Part shown: positions 12,507-27,000 of the stretch, piece by piece
Numbering within the stretch: the stretch's first letter is position 1
Layout of the letters: every line of letters starts with the position of its first letter
Notes under the pieces: generated by a model
What the model was told of the DNA's origin: nothing
The model's database searches: none
What the model saw: only the letters and a program-made list of their open reading frames with translations
Origin: Drosophila persimilis
Taxonomy: Eukaryota > Arthropoda > Insecta > Diptera > Drosophilidae
Assembly: GCF_003286085.1 (NCBI RefSeq)
Contig: NW_020825356.1
Location: forward strand, 868,001 to 932,000
Direction: 5' to 3'
DNA: 64,000 nucleotides
Position numbers and translations under genes: made by a program

Positions 12507-15500
12507 GTAAGTAAGTGCCAGAAGTGGAATATTAATTTCCTCGAACGATCTTTGGACAGCTAAGCTAACCCCTCGTCCCACACCCATACCAATCTGTGGC
12601 CGGGGCAGTCATGCGAGTCGTGCCGTGTCCAGGACAGTTGCCAGCACCCCCGGGGCCGGGCACTGAGGGTGGGGCAGTGGGCAGTGGGCAGGGTGCTGGG
12701 GGCAGGGGGCAGGGGACAGGAATGTACATAGTTGAAAATTCGTTAATGGTCACTGCGCAATGTGAAGTTCCAGCAGCCAGTGGCAGTGCAAATGAATCTT
12801 TTGGGCCACACACACACACACATTGATAAGTACGCAAACACACAAATACGCACACAGACACACACACTATTGAACAAAAGGAAAGCATCATGTATGGGTG
12901 CACACAGTTTTGGCAAAGTTAAAGTTCTTAGAAATCCTTGAGTGCACACAAAAACAAATAAACAACGAAATAGACAAACAAAATGGATGCCCCCAAAGGG
13001 GGTGGAGGGTCACGAATTGGTGGTGGCGGGGCATGGTGGGGCCAGAGGTTGGGTGGCAGTGCTGGGCTGCTGCTGTCCATGTTCTGTGGTTAATTTGTGT
13101 GCTTAAAAGCGCTTTACGACTTTTCTGCAGTTCCCTGCTTCCCTTCTGGGGTGGTGTGCGGCAGGGGGGGGGGGGGGGGGGGGGGGTCGAGTAGTCGGTC
13201 AGCAACAGCAGCGACAGTGTCCAAAATTTATGTGCATTGCAAGTGTCAAACTATTGCCACACACACACACACACACACAGGCGCAGGCACAGGCACAGGG
13301 AGACACAGAGGCACACATGGGGGCATGCAAACTATCAAGAGCTATAAATGTGTGTGCTGGAGATGGAAATTCTTAGAGATGCGTAATTCTAAAATATATT
13401 TCTCCGAGTCGAGATTCAGTACAGTACATTCCCTAGAGGGGGCTATCTTTGGGCTAGAGATGACAGATCAATTTCAAAGGGGAATTCACAAAGAAATGCA
13501 CGACAGAACTTAATGCTTAAAGATTAACTTTAAGGTTCCTAGGAGAAATCAAACTCGACCCAAAAGCAACAGTACTTACTATTAGTTTAGTATATATATT
13601 ATTCCATCTATTAAATTGTTCGTACCATCCCCAGATCTCCATACTTGCATATGCCATGGAATTTTCAATTTTCTTAAGCTCATACATATGTACGAGTGGG
13701 TGTGTGACTGTGTGTGGCCCAGCCCCATCTTGGGGATTCTTCTGTTGTTTGGCCAGCATCTGAATGAATGACTTTAAATTGAAATGCGATTACATGACCA
13801 GGACACGCACTTAGAGCAGGCTTACTGCAATAACAACAGCAAGGACAACAACAGCAGACCTGCAAGGACCTGCAAGGACCCCGTCTAGGGTGTGCGGGTC
13901 AAACGTTTTGGGGCAGCCCCAAAAACTCCGAGCCAACTCCGAAGACTAAGACTCGTCCTGGAGCCAGAGACGGAGACGGAGACGGAGACGGAAGACTGTT
14001 GCCCAGCTGGTTCGCCTTGCTGCCTGACTGCCTGACTGGCATTTCTCCGTAAACTTTTGCTCAAGACATGACACGCCCACTGACTTTACTGCCCATGTAT
14101 GTGTCCTAGTGCGGGTGAGTGTCTCTCAAATGGTTTTAAATTTCATTAGGATTTGTTTTATTGCACACAAGCTAAGAGCACAGTGTATCCCTTCTTTTGC
14201 ATACAGTTGTCCACTGGCCAGCCATAGGCCTCCTTTAAGACGGCTTTAAGAGTCCTTAGCAGCGAAAATAAATAAAAGCAAGTAAGAAAACGAAGACAGG
14301 GGAGAAAGGAAAAAAAGGACTATGAAAATGTCTCAGCATAAATCGAGGGCGCTAGGGCGTCATGATTAAGGGGTTTGCTGCTTGTCGCTTCTAATTTTTT
14401 ATTTTCTTTTTCATTATTACCATTTTTTTGGTCCGCTCGCCACTGATGCTGCCACTGAGGCGGCGGCTCCTGATGCTCCAGCCTGATGCTCCTGACACCC
14501 CGGCTGGTATCCCGCGGATACTTCCGCTTAACGGTTACATTTATAATTACATTTTAATTAGATTCATTCGGCTGTAAAGTGTCCCTTTGTGTGATTCAGC
14601 GACGGACTGGTCGGCCTGCTTAATGAACGAATCCCGCGGATCCCTGGATGGGCATGTCCTGGCCGCAGCTTAAGGCGAGTGGTGTCTTTTCATTCGATTT
14701 CCAATTTGTATTTTACCCTTACTCCAAGCCATCTGTGAAAACCAGCACGGCTTGCCTGTTCACTTCAGTTGGTCCCCTTGGAGATTCGGGTTTCCGATCC
14801 AATCTGTATCATCTCACATCATAGAAAGTAGAACAGAGTGAAAATTCCACAAGTTTTGTATTTTCAATCTCAGACTCAAACTTTTGATAGGAGTTGTACT
14901 CACAAACCGTTTCGTATGGGAGCATTTTAACCTAATATGGAACTACGTTAAATTCCTTTAACGACTAAGGTGTTCGATGGCGGAGATCAAGTACATGTTT
15001 TCAGGAAAAACTGATTTTATAGTCAACAAATAATGCAATAATTTATGACACCACTTGGTAGAGTCATAACGCTTCTCTAACTGAACAAACACAACTGATC
15101 CTCTACCTATCACAAACCGATGGCTGCGCGATCATTTCCAAGGCTTCTCGCTCGCCTTCGACGAGAGGGTTATACTGAGCGAGAGCGATACTCACTCGTT
15201 GCTGACCAAACGAATACGAGTAAGCCATGGCCAGAGCATTCTGTCTTCGTGTTGACTCTCTTTGAATTATTTCTTCTTTGTATCTCTGTGCGTTCTTTTT
15301 TCTATTACGTTGTTCGCTTGCCTTTTTTCCATTCACTGGCAGCTGCATTTTTAATGACTCTGATTTATTAATGGCGGCCGGGCTGATTAAGGCCTACACA
15401 ACGAGCCTGCGATGTCCTGCTCGCAAATGCCGGGGTGGGGTGGGCAACTTCTCTGCCTCTCTCCGGGTAACGCTGCTAAATATAAATTAGACAACGTTGG

Positions 15501-18500
15501 CTGCGTCTTCGACCTGGCAACAAACAAAGGCACGAGGCTGGATGGGAAGACTGAACTCTTCTCCGGATACGTGGATAGGGATCCCTGTGTGTGTATGTGG
15601 GTGCTCTGTGGTGTGGTGCTCTGGTGTACGGCAGCAAATCTCAGACTTGGCCGACCAAAACGCGACGACGTGCGACGCCGCTTAACTGTTTAATAACTTT
15701 CAGGCTGGCTCTGAGCAGGTCTTGCTCTTGGCCTTCGTCTTGGCATGGTTTTGGTCCCAGTGCTGCTTCTGTCTGCCTGTGGTCCTGGTCCTGGTCCCGG
15801 TCCTGTTTCTGGTTGTGGGTCCTGCATGTGAGACGACGTCGCCGGTGCCCGAACAACGACGACTCATTGTCTCTGGCTGGCACCCACACTCTCTACGAGA
15901 ATCTCTCTCTCTCGGCCTGGTCCATGGGAACGGCTTGAAGTTCCACGTCGTTGATTTTATTAGTCTCTAGCGAACAATTCGAAAAATTTGTACGCTATGC
16001 CCGAGAAAAATTTTGGGGCTCTGTCTTTTTTCTTATTGTTGTTGCCGTTGCCTTTGGCTTGATTTTATTTTATTTTCTGTTCTATTCTATTTTATTTTAT
16101 TTCTCTGTTCCGGTAAGCCTTTGAGCTGGTATACGGCTAGCAAAGGATTCACGAGAGCCTGGAATCCAATAGCAGTCGATTTTCTTTGGAATTCTTTTGC
16201 CAGTTGTTGTTGATGGTTTGGTTTGGTTCGGTTCGGTTCGGTTGGGTGTGGCGGTTCAGGAAAAAAGGATTGTGGATTGCGGATTGCGGATTGGGCTGAG
16301 GGGGATTGCCGAGCCTTAAGGGACGGGGGACCGGGGACCGGGGACCGGGGACCCAAGACTAACGACTCGCGCTATGTCAGGGCAGAGCAGAGCAGGCCCG
16401 GCCCGACTAGGCGACGTCGTCTAATGGCGACTTGTTAAATTGTAAAATTGGAAAACAAGTTGTTTTCGTTCCTTTTATTAGGTTGCCGCCTCAGTGCGCC
16501 CGCCTGCCCCCAGTGTCAACCTGCAGCCCATAGTCGCTGGAACGCCCCCTCATCGCCCGACATTGGGCGGCGCGCCGCACATCAATTGCATTAGCGAACC
16601 CTTTGCCGCCATCCATCCATCCATCCACCCATCCACCCATCCGTCCGATCGTCCGTATATCCATCGTCTTTGCTGGAGCGTCTGCTGTGCTCCACGGGCC
16701 ATTTAGCTTCAACCCGGCCACACGCACACGCACTCGCACTCGCATCCGTCCTCCAACTGGATGAAACTGGGGTTGGGTCCCGGTCTTGTTGGGTAGGAGA
16801 AATGCGCGGAGTGCGCCTTAAGCGGGCGAGGCTCCCTTGGAAATGGGCAGATGCAGATGAGACTCAGTGGAAGCTGGAGCCATAAAGTTCCCTTAGAGCT
16901 GGGTCTGGCTTCGGGCTCTGTTCGGTGTGGTCTTGAAACAGATCGAAGAGCTAACCAGTTTCTTCTTCTAGAGTCTTTACATTACATATGGACATCGTTT
17001 TAGGGCAGTTCGTACTGTAAATCGTCTTCGAAATTGTAATTTAAAATATTTAATCTTCATTGAATTCGCCTAAATCGGGTATACCTCCACCGAGATCTTT
17101 TGGCATTATACTCTTGGCTCTTATGCCATTCAGTTATCCGATCAAAAAGTTCGGGATCAAGATCCATTGCTCTAGCGCTTGCCAGACGATAAGTTTAATT
17201 AACTTTTATGCCGAGCTTGGGGCTATGGCTCGCTCTAAAACAGTTTCGGTTTCTGGTTCACTCATTATACGAGCAATCTCCGGCTAGGTCTGTCTAGGTT
17301 GTGGGTTGTCCGTGGCAACATTGCTGGGACAATTACTCGGCGAACTTCAAACGACGCCGTCTTGCGCTTTTTAATTTCCACCGGAGAGCAGAGTACGCCG
17401 TGTGTCAAATAGGTCGCCGTTCGCTGTCTTTTTTCTCGTCATCCTCCGTCCACAGCTCCAACCTTGGCTCGATTCCCAGCGTCCTCGCTGTGCCGTCAAC
17501 TTCATCAGCGTCTCCCCCGTCATCGTGTTTGATTTCAAAGTATCATTGGAAGCCCTTTATCTGCTCAAGTGCAAAGTGCCAGCGATATGGGGAGGGGACG
17601 GGGTCATGGGCAGGGACTACAGTCTCCGCCTGGGCCTCGGCTCATTTTCGCCTTTGAGAGCAGCCTCATCCCCGCTTTCCTCTCCTCTCTTTCAGGGCTT
17701 AACTGGATTTTTGAGGCAAAAAATTAAGGAATGCGAATGAAGTTTGATGTTTTTTGCGTCCTGTCCCCAAGACATCAACGCCTTTTGTTGGCTCTTGTTG
17801 CTCTTGACACCTGACTGAAGGGGCACGGAGTGGAGTGCGTTAGTCAGCCAGTCTCTTGAATGCAGGAACTCTGTGGTTGTCCTGGCACTCCTTTAACTCC
17901 ATTTCTTCGCCGGTAATTAGACAAAGTTCCAAGAGGAGAAGTGCGTGCATCTGTTGCTACTTTTCATGTATTTTCCCTTGACGTTGACCTCTCACTTTCG
18001 CTGACATTGATTACGTCTCAATCAAAGCAATGAATTCAGGAAAGGATGCCTTGGAGGCCGAAGTGGAGATGCCTTTCTATGTTTCGTTATATGTTCCCTT
18101 GGCATAGACCTCTGATAAAACAAATAAATAGTTTATAAGATCAGGAATTCTTCAAAAAAATATTACCTGTTGGTAGATATGAAGCGCTTTAAGAGAAGCG
18201 GGTACGAGTACCTGATTGAGGGATTGAGTGTGTGATATACAAAGAGCTATTGCTGAGGAGCTCTCTAAAGGCCAAGCCCTATGCATATGCATATCTCGCT
18301 TGGAGTGTGTAGGTGTGGGGGTTTCACTTGAAAATTCGATTAAATGCTGCAATTTAATGCCCCACCAAGGCGCACACATACAGTGAAAAAGAAGAGAGAA
18401 GACACTGCGGTGCAGACACTCAACATTTGAGATAAGAACTTTAGGGCAGCTCTGCCCTAAACGGGGCAAATGGGGGGACTGGCAAAGTGAACGCATAATT

Positions 18501-19138
18501 AAATTACGCAGCAAGAGAGAAGAGCGACGCAACGAAAGAGTTAGACAAATAAGCTCAGGTATTAACCTCTGGCACGCTAACACACACACACACACACACA
18601 GTAGCCAAAGGAACAGGAGCAGCAGAAGGTGTCATACAGGATAGTAGGCGAGGCAGGACGAGAGGCAGAGGCAGAGGCAGGGGCAGGGGCAGCAGCAGAC
18701 AGTACCTGAAGGAGCAGCCCCCAGTAGAGGTCGCCTCCATTGTGCGCCACAGCGTTCATTAATTCGATTTCCATAACAATTTATTCATAAGACAATGTCT
18801 GGCACCGTTATTTTATCTGGCGATGTGCGGTAACGGTAACGCCACTTAGCCACCCCCTCCCCCACCCTCACTGCAGACTCCCACTCCACAAGCACCCATA
18901 CGCCCAAGGAAAACCCAGTGGCATCACCATCGTCGTCGTCGTCGTCGTCGTCGGCGTCTGCAATCCTTTCTAGCCTTCGCGCTGGATGTCGAGAGGAAAG
19001 CGCCATAAAATATTTTTATGTGCGAACACTCTATAAATGTGCCCGAGCCACAAGCTCTAGACGGGATAAGGGACCCAGGATACGGGAAATGGGATACGGG
19101 AGCCGTTGGGTACCGTTGCTTTTTGCGGTTGCCATACG

Positions 19139-19169
<31 letters not shown>

Positions 19170-22100
19170 AATCTAGAGAGCATCTAAGAGAGAGAGAGAG
19201 AGAGAGTATCAAGCAGAGAATCTGCAATACACTGGCAAACATTTTTGGCACCCATTGTGCAAAGTGAATGAAATTCATTCATCTTCTATCTCAAAGATCA
19301 GTTAAAGTCAAACTACTCTGCAGGCCAAACATTAAAGCTATACTCGTAGACCAATAAAAAAGGCTTAGAAACTGTCTAAATATTTGAAGATCTTGCGACC
19401 CCACATTTTAAGCCGAAGCTTAGCTTTAAGGCGGGAATTGCACATACATAGGTGTTCAATTGAATTCATTTTTCCCCAGTGCAGTGTGGGGTTGAGGTGG
19501 TATTAGTGTGGGTGGTGCAAAAATTATCTTCAACACCTTCGAACTTTAAAATTAAATGAGGATTAGCGCCGACAACGCAAAGTTCCATCCCCCACCCATC
19601 ATCGAATCCCCACCGCACAGGTGTCTCCACTCTGTGTGTGTTGCACTGTTGCTCTGCTGCTCTGCTGCTCTGCTGTGCTGCTGTTGCTTTTCATTAAGGC
19701 ACTTGGGATCTTTGCTGTCTGCTGTCTGCTGTCTGCTGCCGTCTGTGTCGCCTTCTTCTGCAGCTGCTTTTTCCTAGGTCTGCCTCAATTTTATGCCGCT
19801 CATTTGCATTTTTTGACTGCAACAAGGGGCGTGTTGGGCCGCAGTTGCAGGCCTGGAATGGTGAAGGTGAATGCGTGTCAGATTTATGGCAAGAAGCATT
19901 TCTTAAAGCATTTCCCTGCTGCGCTGCCAAGGAGCCCTGCCGTTGCCGGGGCAACTGGCGAAGCAGAAACAAAAAGGCGAAACCAATTACCTGCATATCA
20001 GTGCCACGCCCACCGCAAATTAACAATATTCGAAACCGGAAAAACCAAGACAAAAAAACAACGAAAATTGTAAACGAAAACGTTGCCGGCTGGCCGCAAG
20101 TGCCTGGCACCGACAGCGGCAGTGCCAGAACTGACTTTATTGCGCCTGTCGATTGCAAATTTTTTTTATTTGGCCCGCTGTTGCATGTCGTTGATGGGGG
20201 ACAAGGATGGGGGCAAAACACTTTGCCAAATTGGCCAAGAAATGCCAGCCAGCAGCACAAGTCAGCCCGTCCTGAGCTCGACTCTCTGTGTATCCTGGAA
20301 AGAACTGATCGAAGAAATCGCACATTTTTGAACAATATTCCATTAAACCAAAGATTCATTCTTGAAAAGAGAGCTGCCTGCTCCTTCTTTGGGTTTCTTG
20401 CATGGCTCCAGATGGCTGCTACCCCTCTCTGTTGTCGAACCTGTCGTCTGCGTCGCGATTTACCCATTGCCCATTGCCCTTTGCGTTTTGCCCTCTCTCA
20501 ATTCCAGCAGGGCGATTGCAGGCGGTGCTGGAAACGACAACAGGACGACCTTAGCTCCATTAGCCAAATCATAGTTGTAGTTGTAGTTGCAGCTACTTGT
20601 GTGGATGGGGGTGTGTGTGTGTGTGTGTGCGAGGCCTCGGGTGATGAGACGATTGGCTTACGATTTGATTTGTTTGTTCAGCTGTTGCCGCTCCAGGACC
20701 CCCCTGGTCATTTGCCGTTTGTTAAATAATTAAATTAAAATAAACGAAAACGAAAACGAAACGAGTCGAAACCCGTCATCATAGTCGTTGTCTTTGTCAT
20801 TGTCCTGCATGGAATTGAAGGAATCCTGTCGATATAAACTGTGGGATCTATGAGGAATTCCCCATTGTCGAGTGTTCACTGTCTTCACTATCATACAGTT
20901 TCAACTGTCTAAGGACTCTTAGGTAAGAACAGCCTGACGTAATTCCATCCTCTATGCCTACACCTTAAGATGCATAAGGCTACAGTGCTTCGATCTCTGA
21001 TTCATCCAAAAATCATGCAACCATTGTATCTCTTCATGCCCTCACCCCCAGAGCCCTGACTTCCATCCATTGTTAGTCTTTGGTAGACAAGGCGATGGAC
21101 ACACAATAAACATGTTCGCATAGCTCAGTGGCATGTATCATCCAGTCCCCTTTCCGCTAAACCCTGTCCAGTATCCCCTGGCCGCTGTCCCTGATGGATT
21201 CCATTCAGCCACCGAAAACAGAAACAGCAACAGAAACATTGGCCAACGCGACATCCGTTTCCTTTTCCGCATTGCACTGCGATCCGGGATGGTCTGGACG
21301 GGGCCCAGAACTGCCCCGGTCCGGTCTCGACTCCATCTATGGGAATTCTTTGTACTTATATTGTGTGTGTGTGTGTGTGTGTGTGTTTTTTTCAGGTTTT
21401 TTTTTTGTTGTTTGGGTTCTGCCTTTTGAAGCCTTTTCACAGCACTGGACAAAAGGAATTGCTGACAATGTCTGCACAGGTTTACCTCCACGCAGGGCGC
21501 CTGGTTTGGGAGAGGCTCGGCGCTGGCGCTGGGTTGAAGTTTAACAAATTTCAATTAGCGACTACATCAGTGGTTGAAAATCCGCTGAAACCGGAGCTTG
21601 GAGCCTGACTTCAAGTCCTATGCATGACTTCATTCCGGGAATTTTGGTTAATTTGTATTTTTGAAAGTTCGATATTTTCAATGATGTGGAATCAAGGGTT
21701 CTTATAGGACAGTCTTATATGATTTTACTTATCTAAAATATTTACTAAATAGGACACTAACCTTCCTGTTTTTGTGGGAGAGCTTAAGCTTATTCGAAAA
21801 AGAACGAAAAGAATTGAGTTTTAATGCACTACTCTGAGACAGAGGTAGAAGGAGAGGTGGGCTTTCAACATGCCTCTCCAGCCCAGCGGGGGACCTCTGG
21901 CAGAAAGAGAGGAAAAACAAAAAACGTATTTACCTCAAATTAAACATTATTATGCCAAATGCGGGGAGTAGCATGGGGGACATGAGCAGAGGCTGGTCAT
22001 TTGGGGGCAGCCGCAGGTGGCAAAAGCACACACAGGGAGCGGAGAGGAGAGGAGAGGAGAGGAGCCTGCCATGGGGCACGGGGGGATTTCGGTCGCGCGC

Positions 22101-22900
22101 TTAGGTTGACCGCAGTAAATCACGCCGTTAAATGGCGGCAACCGCTGGGCAGCCTCCCATCTCCCCCATGCTTCCGTGCCGGGCATATGTGAACGCTTTG
22201 AAGCACGTCCTAGCTCCCGGCTCCCGGATCCCGGCTGCCATCTCCCGGCTGCCGGCTCCTGCTGCTGGTCCTGGTCCTGCTCCAGACTCCCAGTCCTGTT
22301 TTCCAATCCTTGCTCCTGCTCTTGCATTTTGTCCCCGCATTTCCTGCTGGTCAGCGACGCGACGCAAATGTGTGCTTTGGGCGGGTCATTCGCAGCCATA
22401 ATGACATCCCACCCGGCACTCCAATCTCCCTCCCAGCACAACCCACCCCCTGCACTACCCACTGCTGCTGCACCCCACCATTCCCCCCACATATCCGACA
22501 CACACAGGAGTTTATTTTGTAATTAACGCCTGCCGCCGCCTGTTGCGCCTGTGCCCCTAGGATGGAGGTGGAGGTGGAGATGGACTAGCAGCAGGACCGC
22601 GTTGGGTCAACCTCAATGGGGGTCACACATGTGAGAGGGTACTGGGGCTACGGTCGATGGTGGATGGAGGTTGACTGCATGCCCGGACGCTTTGTTCCTT
22701 CCTTCGGCGTTCTTTTTCTGGTTAATGACGTTGACAGGAACACACTCCCACTCTCCATCCAGGAACAGCCCTCTGCACACCCCCTCTTAATCAACGCCCC
22801 TTTGCTGGTGCGACCATTCGGTCGAGTGCTGTCAACACCTTGTCCTGAGGACCCCCGCCCTTGAGGCATTAGCCTTGAGATGATAGGGGGAAGAGGTGTT
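12507..22900. other. Non-coding, repeat-rich DNA
   Basis: No supportable gene. Tracts: poly-G (13164-13186), (CA)n (about 13259-13281), (GACGGA)n (about 13967-13993), (GGTTC)n (about 16206-16243), (GGGGACC)n (16321-16351), (CCAT)n (about 16612-16645), (GGCAGA)n (about 18662-18697), (GTC)n (about 18930-18953), (CA)n (19140-19164), GA (about 19187-19206), (GT)n (about 21362-21386) and (GAGAG)n (22042-22061). Long open frames at 19.7-20.7 kb on both strands are discussed among the findings. Confidence 0.6.
13164..13186. repeat. Poly-G run of 23
   Basis: An uninterrupted run of 23 G on the + strand, the longest homopolymer of its kind in the window. Confidence 0.9.
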
Positions 22901-24000
22901 AGTGCGATGGAATAAATGCAGTGAACAAATAGATAAATGATCGAAGAAGATGTGGAGGAAGACACGATTATTTACCCAATAATTAAGTACCACGATTTGT
23001 ATTTTAAGATATACTACAACAAAATCCTAAAACTTTCGGTACCTCTATGTTTTCTAAAAACCCCTCGATGAGGGTCAGGTCATAAAATACCACGATGTTG
23101 CATGAGGGACCATGTTGCAAGGGTTTTCGTGACGCGCTATGGCGACAAAAAATACACTGTCTTTGGCGACGCGCAAAAGTTTGTCACAAGAAAGTAAAAA
23201 CAAAATATATTGCTTGGGCATGATACAGAAAAGTGATTCTCGATTACCTCGCACAAACTAATGGTTCAAAGCGGAATGCTTTGTATGCAGAACATTTCCT
23301 TTGGTAGAAGATTATGCTACATCTCCTTTGCTATAGAAATATATGTCCTAAATATACCAAATTTGGTTCCTCTTTTATTCCCAGATTAGCGGAATTATTC
23401 TATATGTTTGCTCTCAATATGTTTCGAGCGATAAACTCTGTAATTCTGGTTCTGTACTATTCTCTCTGATATCTTTTCCCATCTTATTCCAATATGTTTC
23501 TATAATTTACCACTTTAGTGTGTGTAGTGTCCACTCACGACCTTTCCAATGTCTCAATAAGCCCAGTTCCTACACTCATATTTGAAGCGACTGTTCTATC
23601 CTGCTGCAGATGTTTTCGTTATTATCCCTGTTCGGCTTGATGTTAATCCCCCTGCTACTGCTTCTTCTACTGCTTCTGCTACTGCTTCTGCTACTGCTTC
23701 TGCTACTGCTTCTGCTACTGCTTCTGCTTCTGCTTCTGCTTCTGCTACTGCTTCTGCTACTGCTTCTGATACTGCTTCTGCTACTGCTTCTGCTACTGCT
23801 ACTGCTTCTCCTACTGCTTCTCCTTCTGCTACTGCTTCTGCTACTGCTCCTAGTGCTTACATTCAAGGTAATTTGCAGCATATGACCTGAACATGAAATG
23901 AAAATGAATATATACCCACCTCGGAGCTGGAACAGTCACAGTCATACTCACCGGGGGGGCAAGTAGATTGAATGGAGCACTTTGAGAGTGAGGCGGAGGA
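22900..24000. other. AT-richer block ending in a long CTG-class repeat
   Basis: 22980-23580 is AT-rich and free of simple repeats, with short repeated words (cgacgcgc/gacgcgc, atgttgca). It may be a decayed mobile element, but no termini or coding remnants are recognisable. The 23652-23850 array follows. Confidence 0.4.
23652..23850. repeat. Long imperfect (CTACTGCTTCTG)n array
   Basis: About 200 bp built of CTACTG and CTTCTG hexamers. It reads as all-Leu in one frame, and as Ala-Thr-Ala-Ser or Ser/Arg in other frames, which explains the open frames across it. No gene. Confidence 0.95.
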
Positions 24001-27000
24001 GTCATACACTCACTGCCTGTCTGTGTGCCGCCAACAGGTGTAAATGTGAATTAATTAACCGCAAACACTATAAACAACACCTCAACTGTGAGTGTAAGTG
24101 TGTGCATGCTCTATTGCGTGTGTATGCTGTAGTGTGCGCGTGTGTGTGTGTAACGCACGGCTTACAAATTGGTTTGGCGTTTTACCAAATTGAAATGAAA
24201 TTCATTAGGTAACCTCCAAGGACTGGGGAGGCTGAATTCGTGGTTGCCGGTAGACAAATTTCAAATTGCCACCAAACGGAAGGAGCATAAGAAGAGGCAG
24301 AAACAGGAGTAGCCTGCCGACCCAACAATGTGCCACGATGAGCAACAATATGTCCCCAAAAAGTTGACGGCGGAGCAGCAAAAGAAATCAAGTGGATATT
24401 AAGAGGCAGCCACATCGGGTGGGAGCCCTCTGGGGGGAGGGAAATGACTGCGGCTCGCCTTGATTTCAAGTCAATTCAAATCAAATCATTTGGAAGCAAA
24501 TCATTTGATATGTTGCGGCAATTGACAAACGCTGGATAAGGGGAGACGGGCACGAGACATGCGAATGGGAGGACGCACACATTTACAATTGCTCAATTCG
24601 ATTTCCGTTTGAGTGCGTCACCATCATCATCATCGTTCTCCTTGTCCTCGGTCTCGTCCTCGTCATCAGCAACAGCTTCAGATTCAGCACCATTTCCAGG
24701 TTCAGCTTCAGAATCGGCTTCAGCTGTAGATTGAGGCTCAGCCTCAGCATCCGTCCTTTTGGTCGTCGGTTCAATGGCAACTTGATCTCTTGTTGATGAC
24801 GTCGGCGGCGGCGGCGGCGGCAAACTGTCGCAAAATGGCAAAATTGGCAAACGACGCCGCGTTCTGTCAGTGAGGGGGTGGCACAGGTGAGTGGCTTTAA
24901 TGGGCTCGTTACTCCGCTGGATTACCCGCTGGCTCAAGGCTCAAGGCTCAGTACCAGTACCAGTGCCATCCCCAGACCCAGCTCTAGCTCTAGCTCCTTG
25001 CTTAGCCCCATCTTTATGCCTACTCCGATGCGCTGCCTAAATGGCCCTGCACTTGATTTGCTACTTATTGAAATCAAAACAGGCATTGGAATGGCTATAC
25101 ATTCGACTTTCATACCCTTGGTTAGTCCCTTTTCTCAGGGGTCAGAGTCGTTCTTATTGTTAGTCTTTACTAATAAAATATATCCTCTTTATGTCTACAA
25201 TTATTTCAGATCTGTGCCGTGTTAGATATATCCTACGAGTATTCCATCATATCTTCCTTATGGTTTCTTTACTCTAAGTTTCTAGCAAGTTGTATATATA
25301 ATTAGCACAGATTTTCAATTAATCATTTTTCAAACATTCTGAGGTAGCCTTAATCTCTGTTTCCTTGTCGTATCTTCCAGAGATTGAAAAATTTCAATTT
25401 AACATTCCTGAATAGCTTCCCGCTGAAGAGTATCCCGTATTTGTGGCAACATTTGGATAACATTTACGTTTGCATCTGTTTTATTGTCATGCCATTGTCC
25501 CATGCCCCATGCCCCAAGCCCTCTCTATGCCAGTGCTATTTTTATTATTGAATAACATTTGCCCGATTACTCGCACTTGAATCGATTTATTGTTATTGAG
25601 GTACGGGCTCCAGCTCCAGCTCCAGCTCCATATCTAGCTTCCTTCTTGCTCCTTTTTTCCTGGCCAACAAGGAATTTATTTTCTAGCCATAATTATAAGT
25701 GCTTCAAGTGGGACGTGGAGAAGCGCTTGAGTGGAATGGGATTGGGATTGGGATTGGGAGGGATATTCAGGTGGAATCGCGAAGGGCCTGTCGACTCTCA
25801 TTCCGACTCAAATTGGGTTTGAGGTGGAGTTGCCATTGCCAATAGGATGATTCGACTTTCATTTATTATTTAATTATTTGTTCAATGGCAATTCCTGTGC
25901 GGATTCATATTCCCCATTCCATTTCCGCTCCTGGCTTTGGCCTTGTTTCTAGCTCTGGTCCTGGTCGTGGTCCTACTCGACTTCGACTTCTATTTCTAAT
26001 TCAATTTCGCTTCCAGAAGTTGCGTTGCCGCTGCCAACTACAGGGGGCAATCACATTTTCGGCACATTTCCAGTTCATCATTAGCGCTGGACATTGACAG
26101 CAGACTCGACTGGATAGGAGAGGGCACTGGACTGGGCACTGGGAACTGGCTGCTGGGATGTGGCCTCATCATAGTTTCGCAATTATGAGCACCATCTATG
26201 CTCCAGCCCGGAAATCAATCAATCATAATTATCGTGAATTGCAATTATTGTTGCATAGTTTTCGCAACCCCGGTGCCTGACAGCACGTTGCAACAGATGA
26301 GTAGGTGAGTGGTAAGGCTAATGGATGGAACCATCACTAATAACAGCCGAGGGTTACCTCACGGTCACCCCATACGACAGGTTTTTCCTGCTTCGCTAAT
26401 CTAGTATGTGCATGTAAGTGAATCAAGCGTACGTTAGAAAACCAAATACCATTCGGATCCAACAATCAATATTTCCTATTTCAAGGAGTTAAAGCCCTGG
26501 CCTAAGAGTCAAGCAGTATGTTCCCTCCAGCTCTCCAGCCCTCCAGCCCTCCAGCCCTCCTGAGGCATATCACCAATCAACTCGGACAACCGAGACAGTG
26601 CCGGCGACATCCACAGCGAGTGATACCGATAATACTTGGTATGCAAATTTGATTTGTTGTGCGGCCCCGTACGTGAGGGTCTCCTGCTGCTCCAATGGTC
26701 CAACCCCTGCGAGCCCTTCGGGGCGCCCGTAAGAAAAGGGCTAAGTGATGGCCAAGTATGGCCAAGCTCCGCGAAAAGGGAACAGAGCCGGGTGGCTTCT
26801 GCACTTTGTAACTGGTTGTGTAAACACTCCCAAAAAAAAGAAGCGAAGAAAAAAATAAATATAGGGGGAAAAGCAACCAAAGCCACGTCCACTCCTGTGA
26901 CCGTAAAAAAAGAGAAACGAAACGAAACGACGAAAGGGTCAGGGTCTGTCAGTCAGTGGAGGCATTCGGGATTCAGGATTCAGCATTCAGCATCCAGAGC

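Noticed and set aside
22980-23580. Possible decayed transposable element
   Set aside because: AT-rich and repeat-free, but I could not identify inverted termini, target duplications or coding remnants, so it is not called as a mobile element.
23582-23890. Ala-Ser-Thr, poly-Leu or Ser-Arg proteins across the hexamer array
   Set aside because: All are translations of one simple repeat in different frames.
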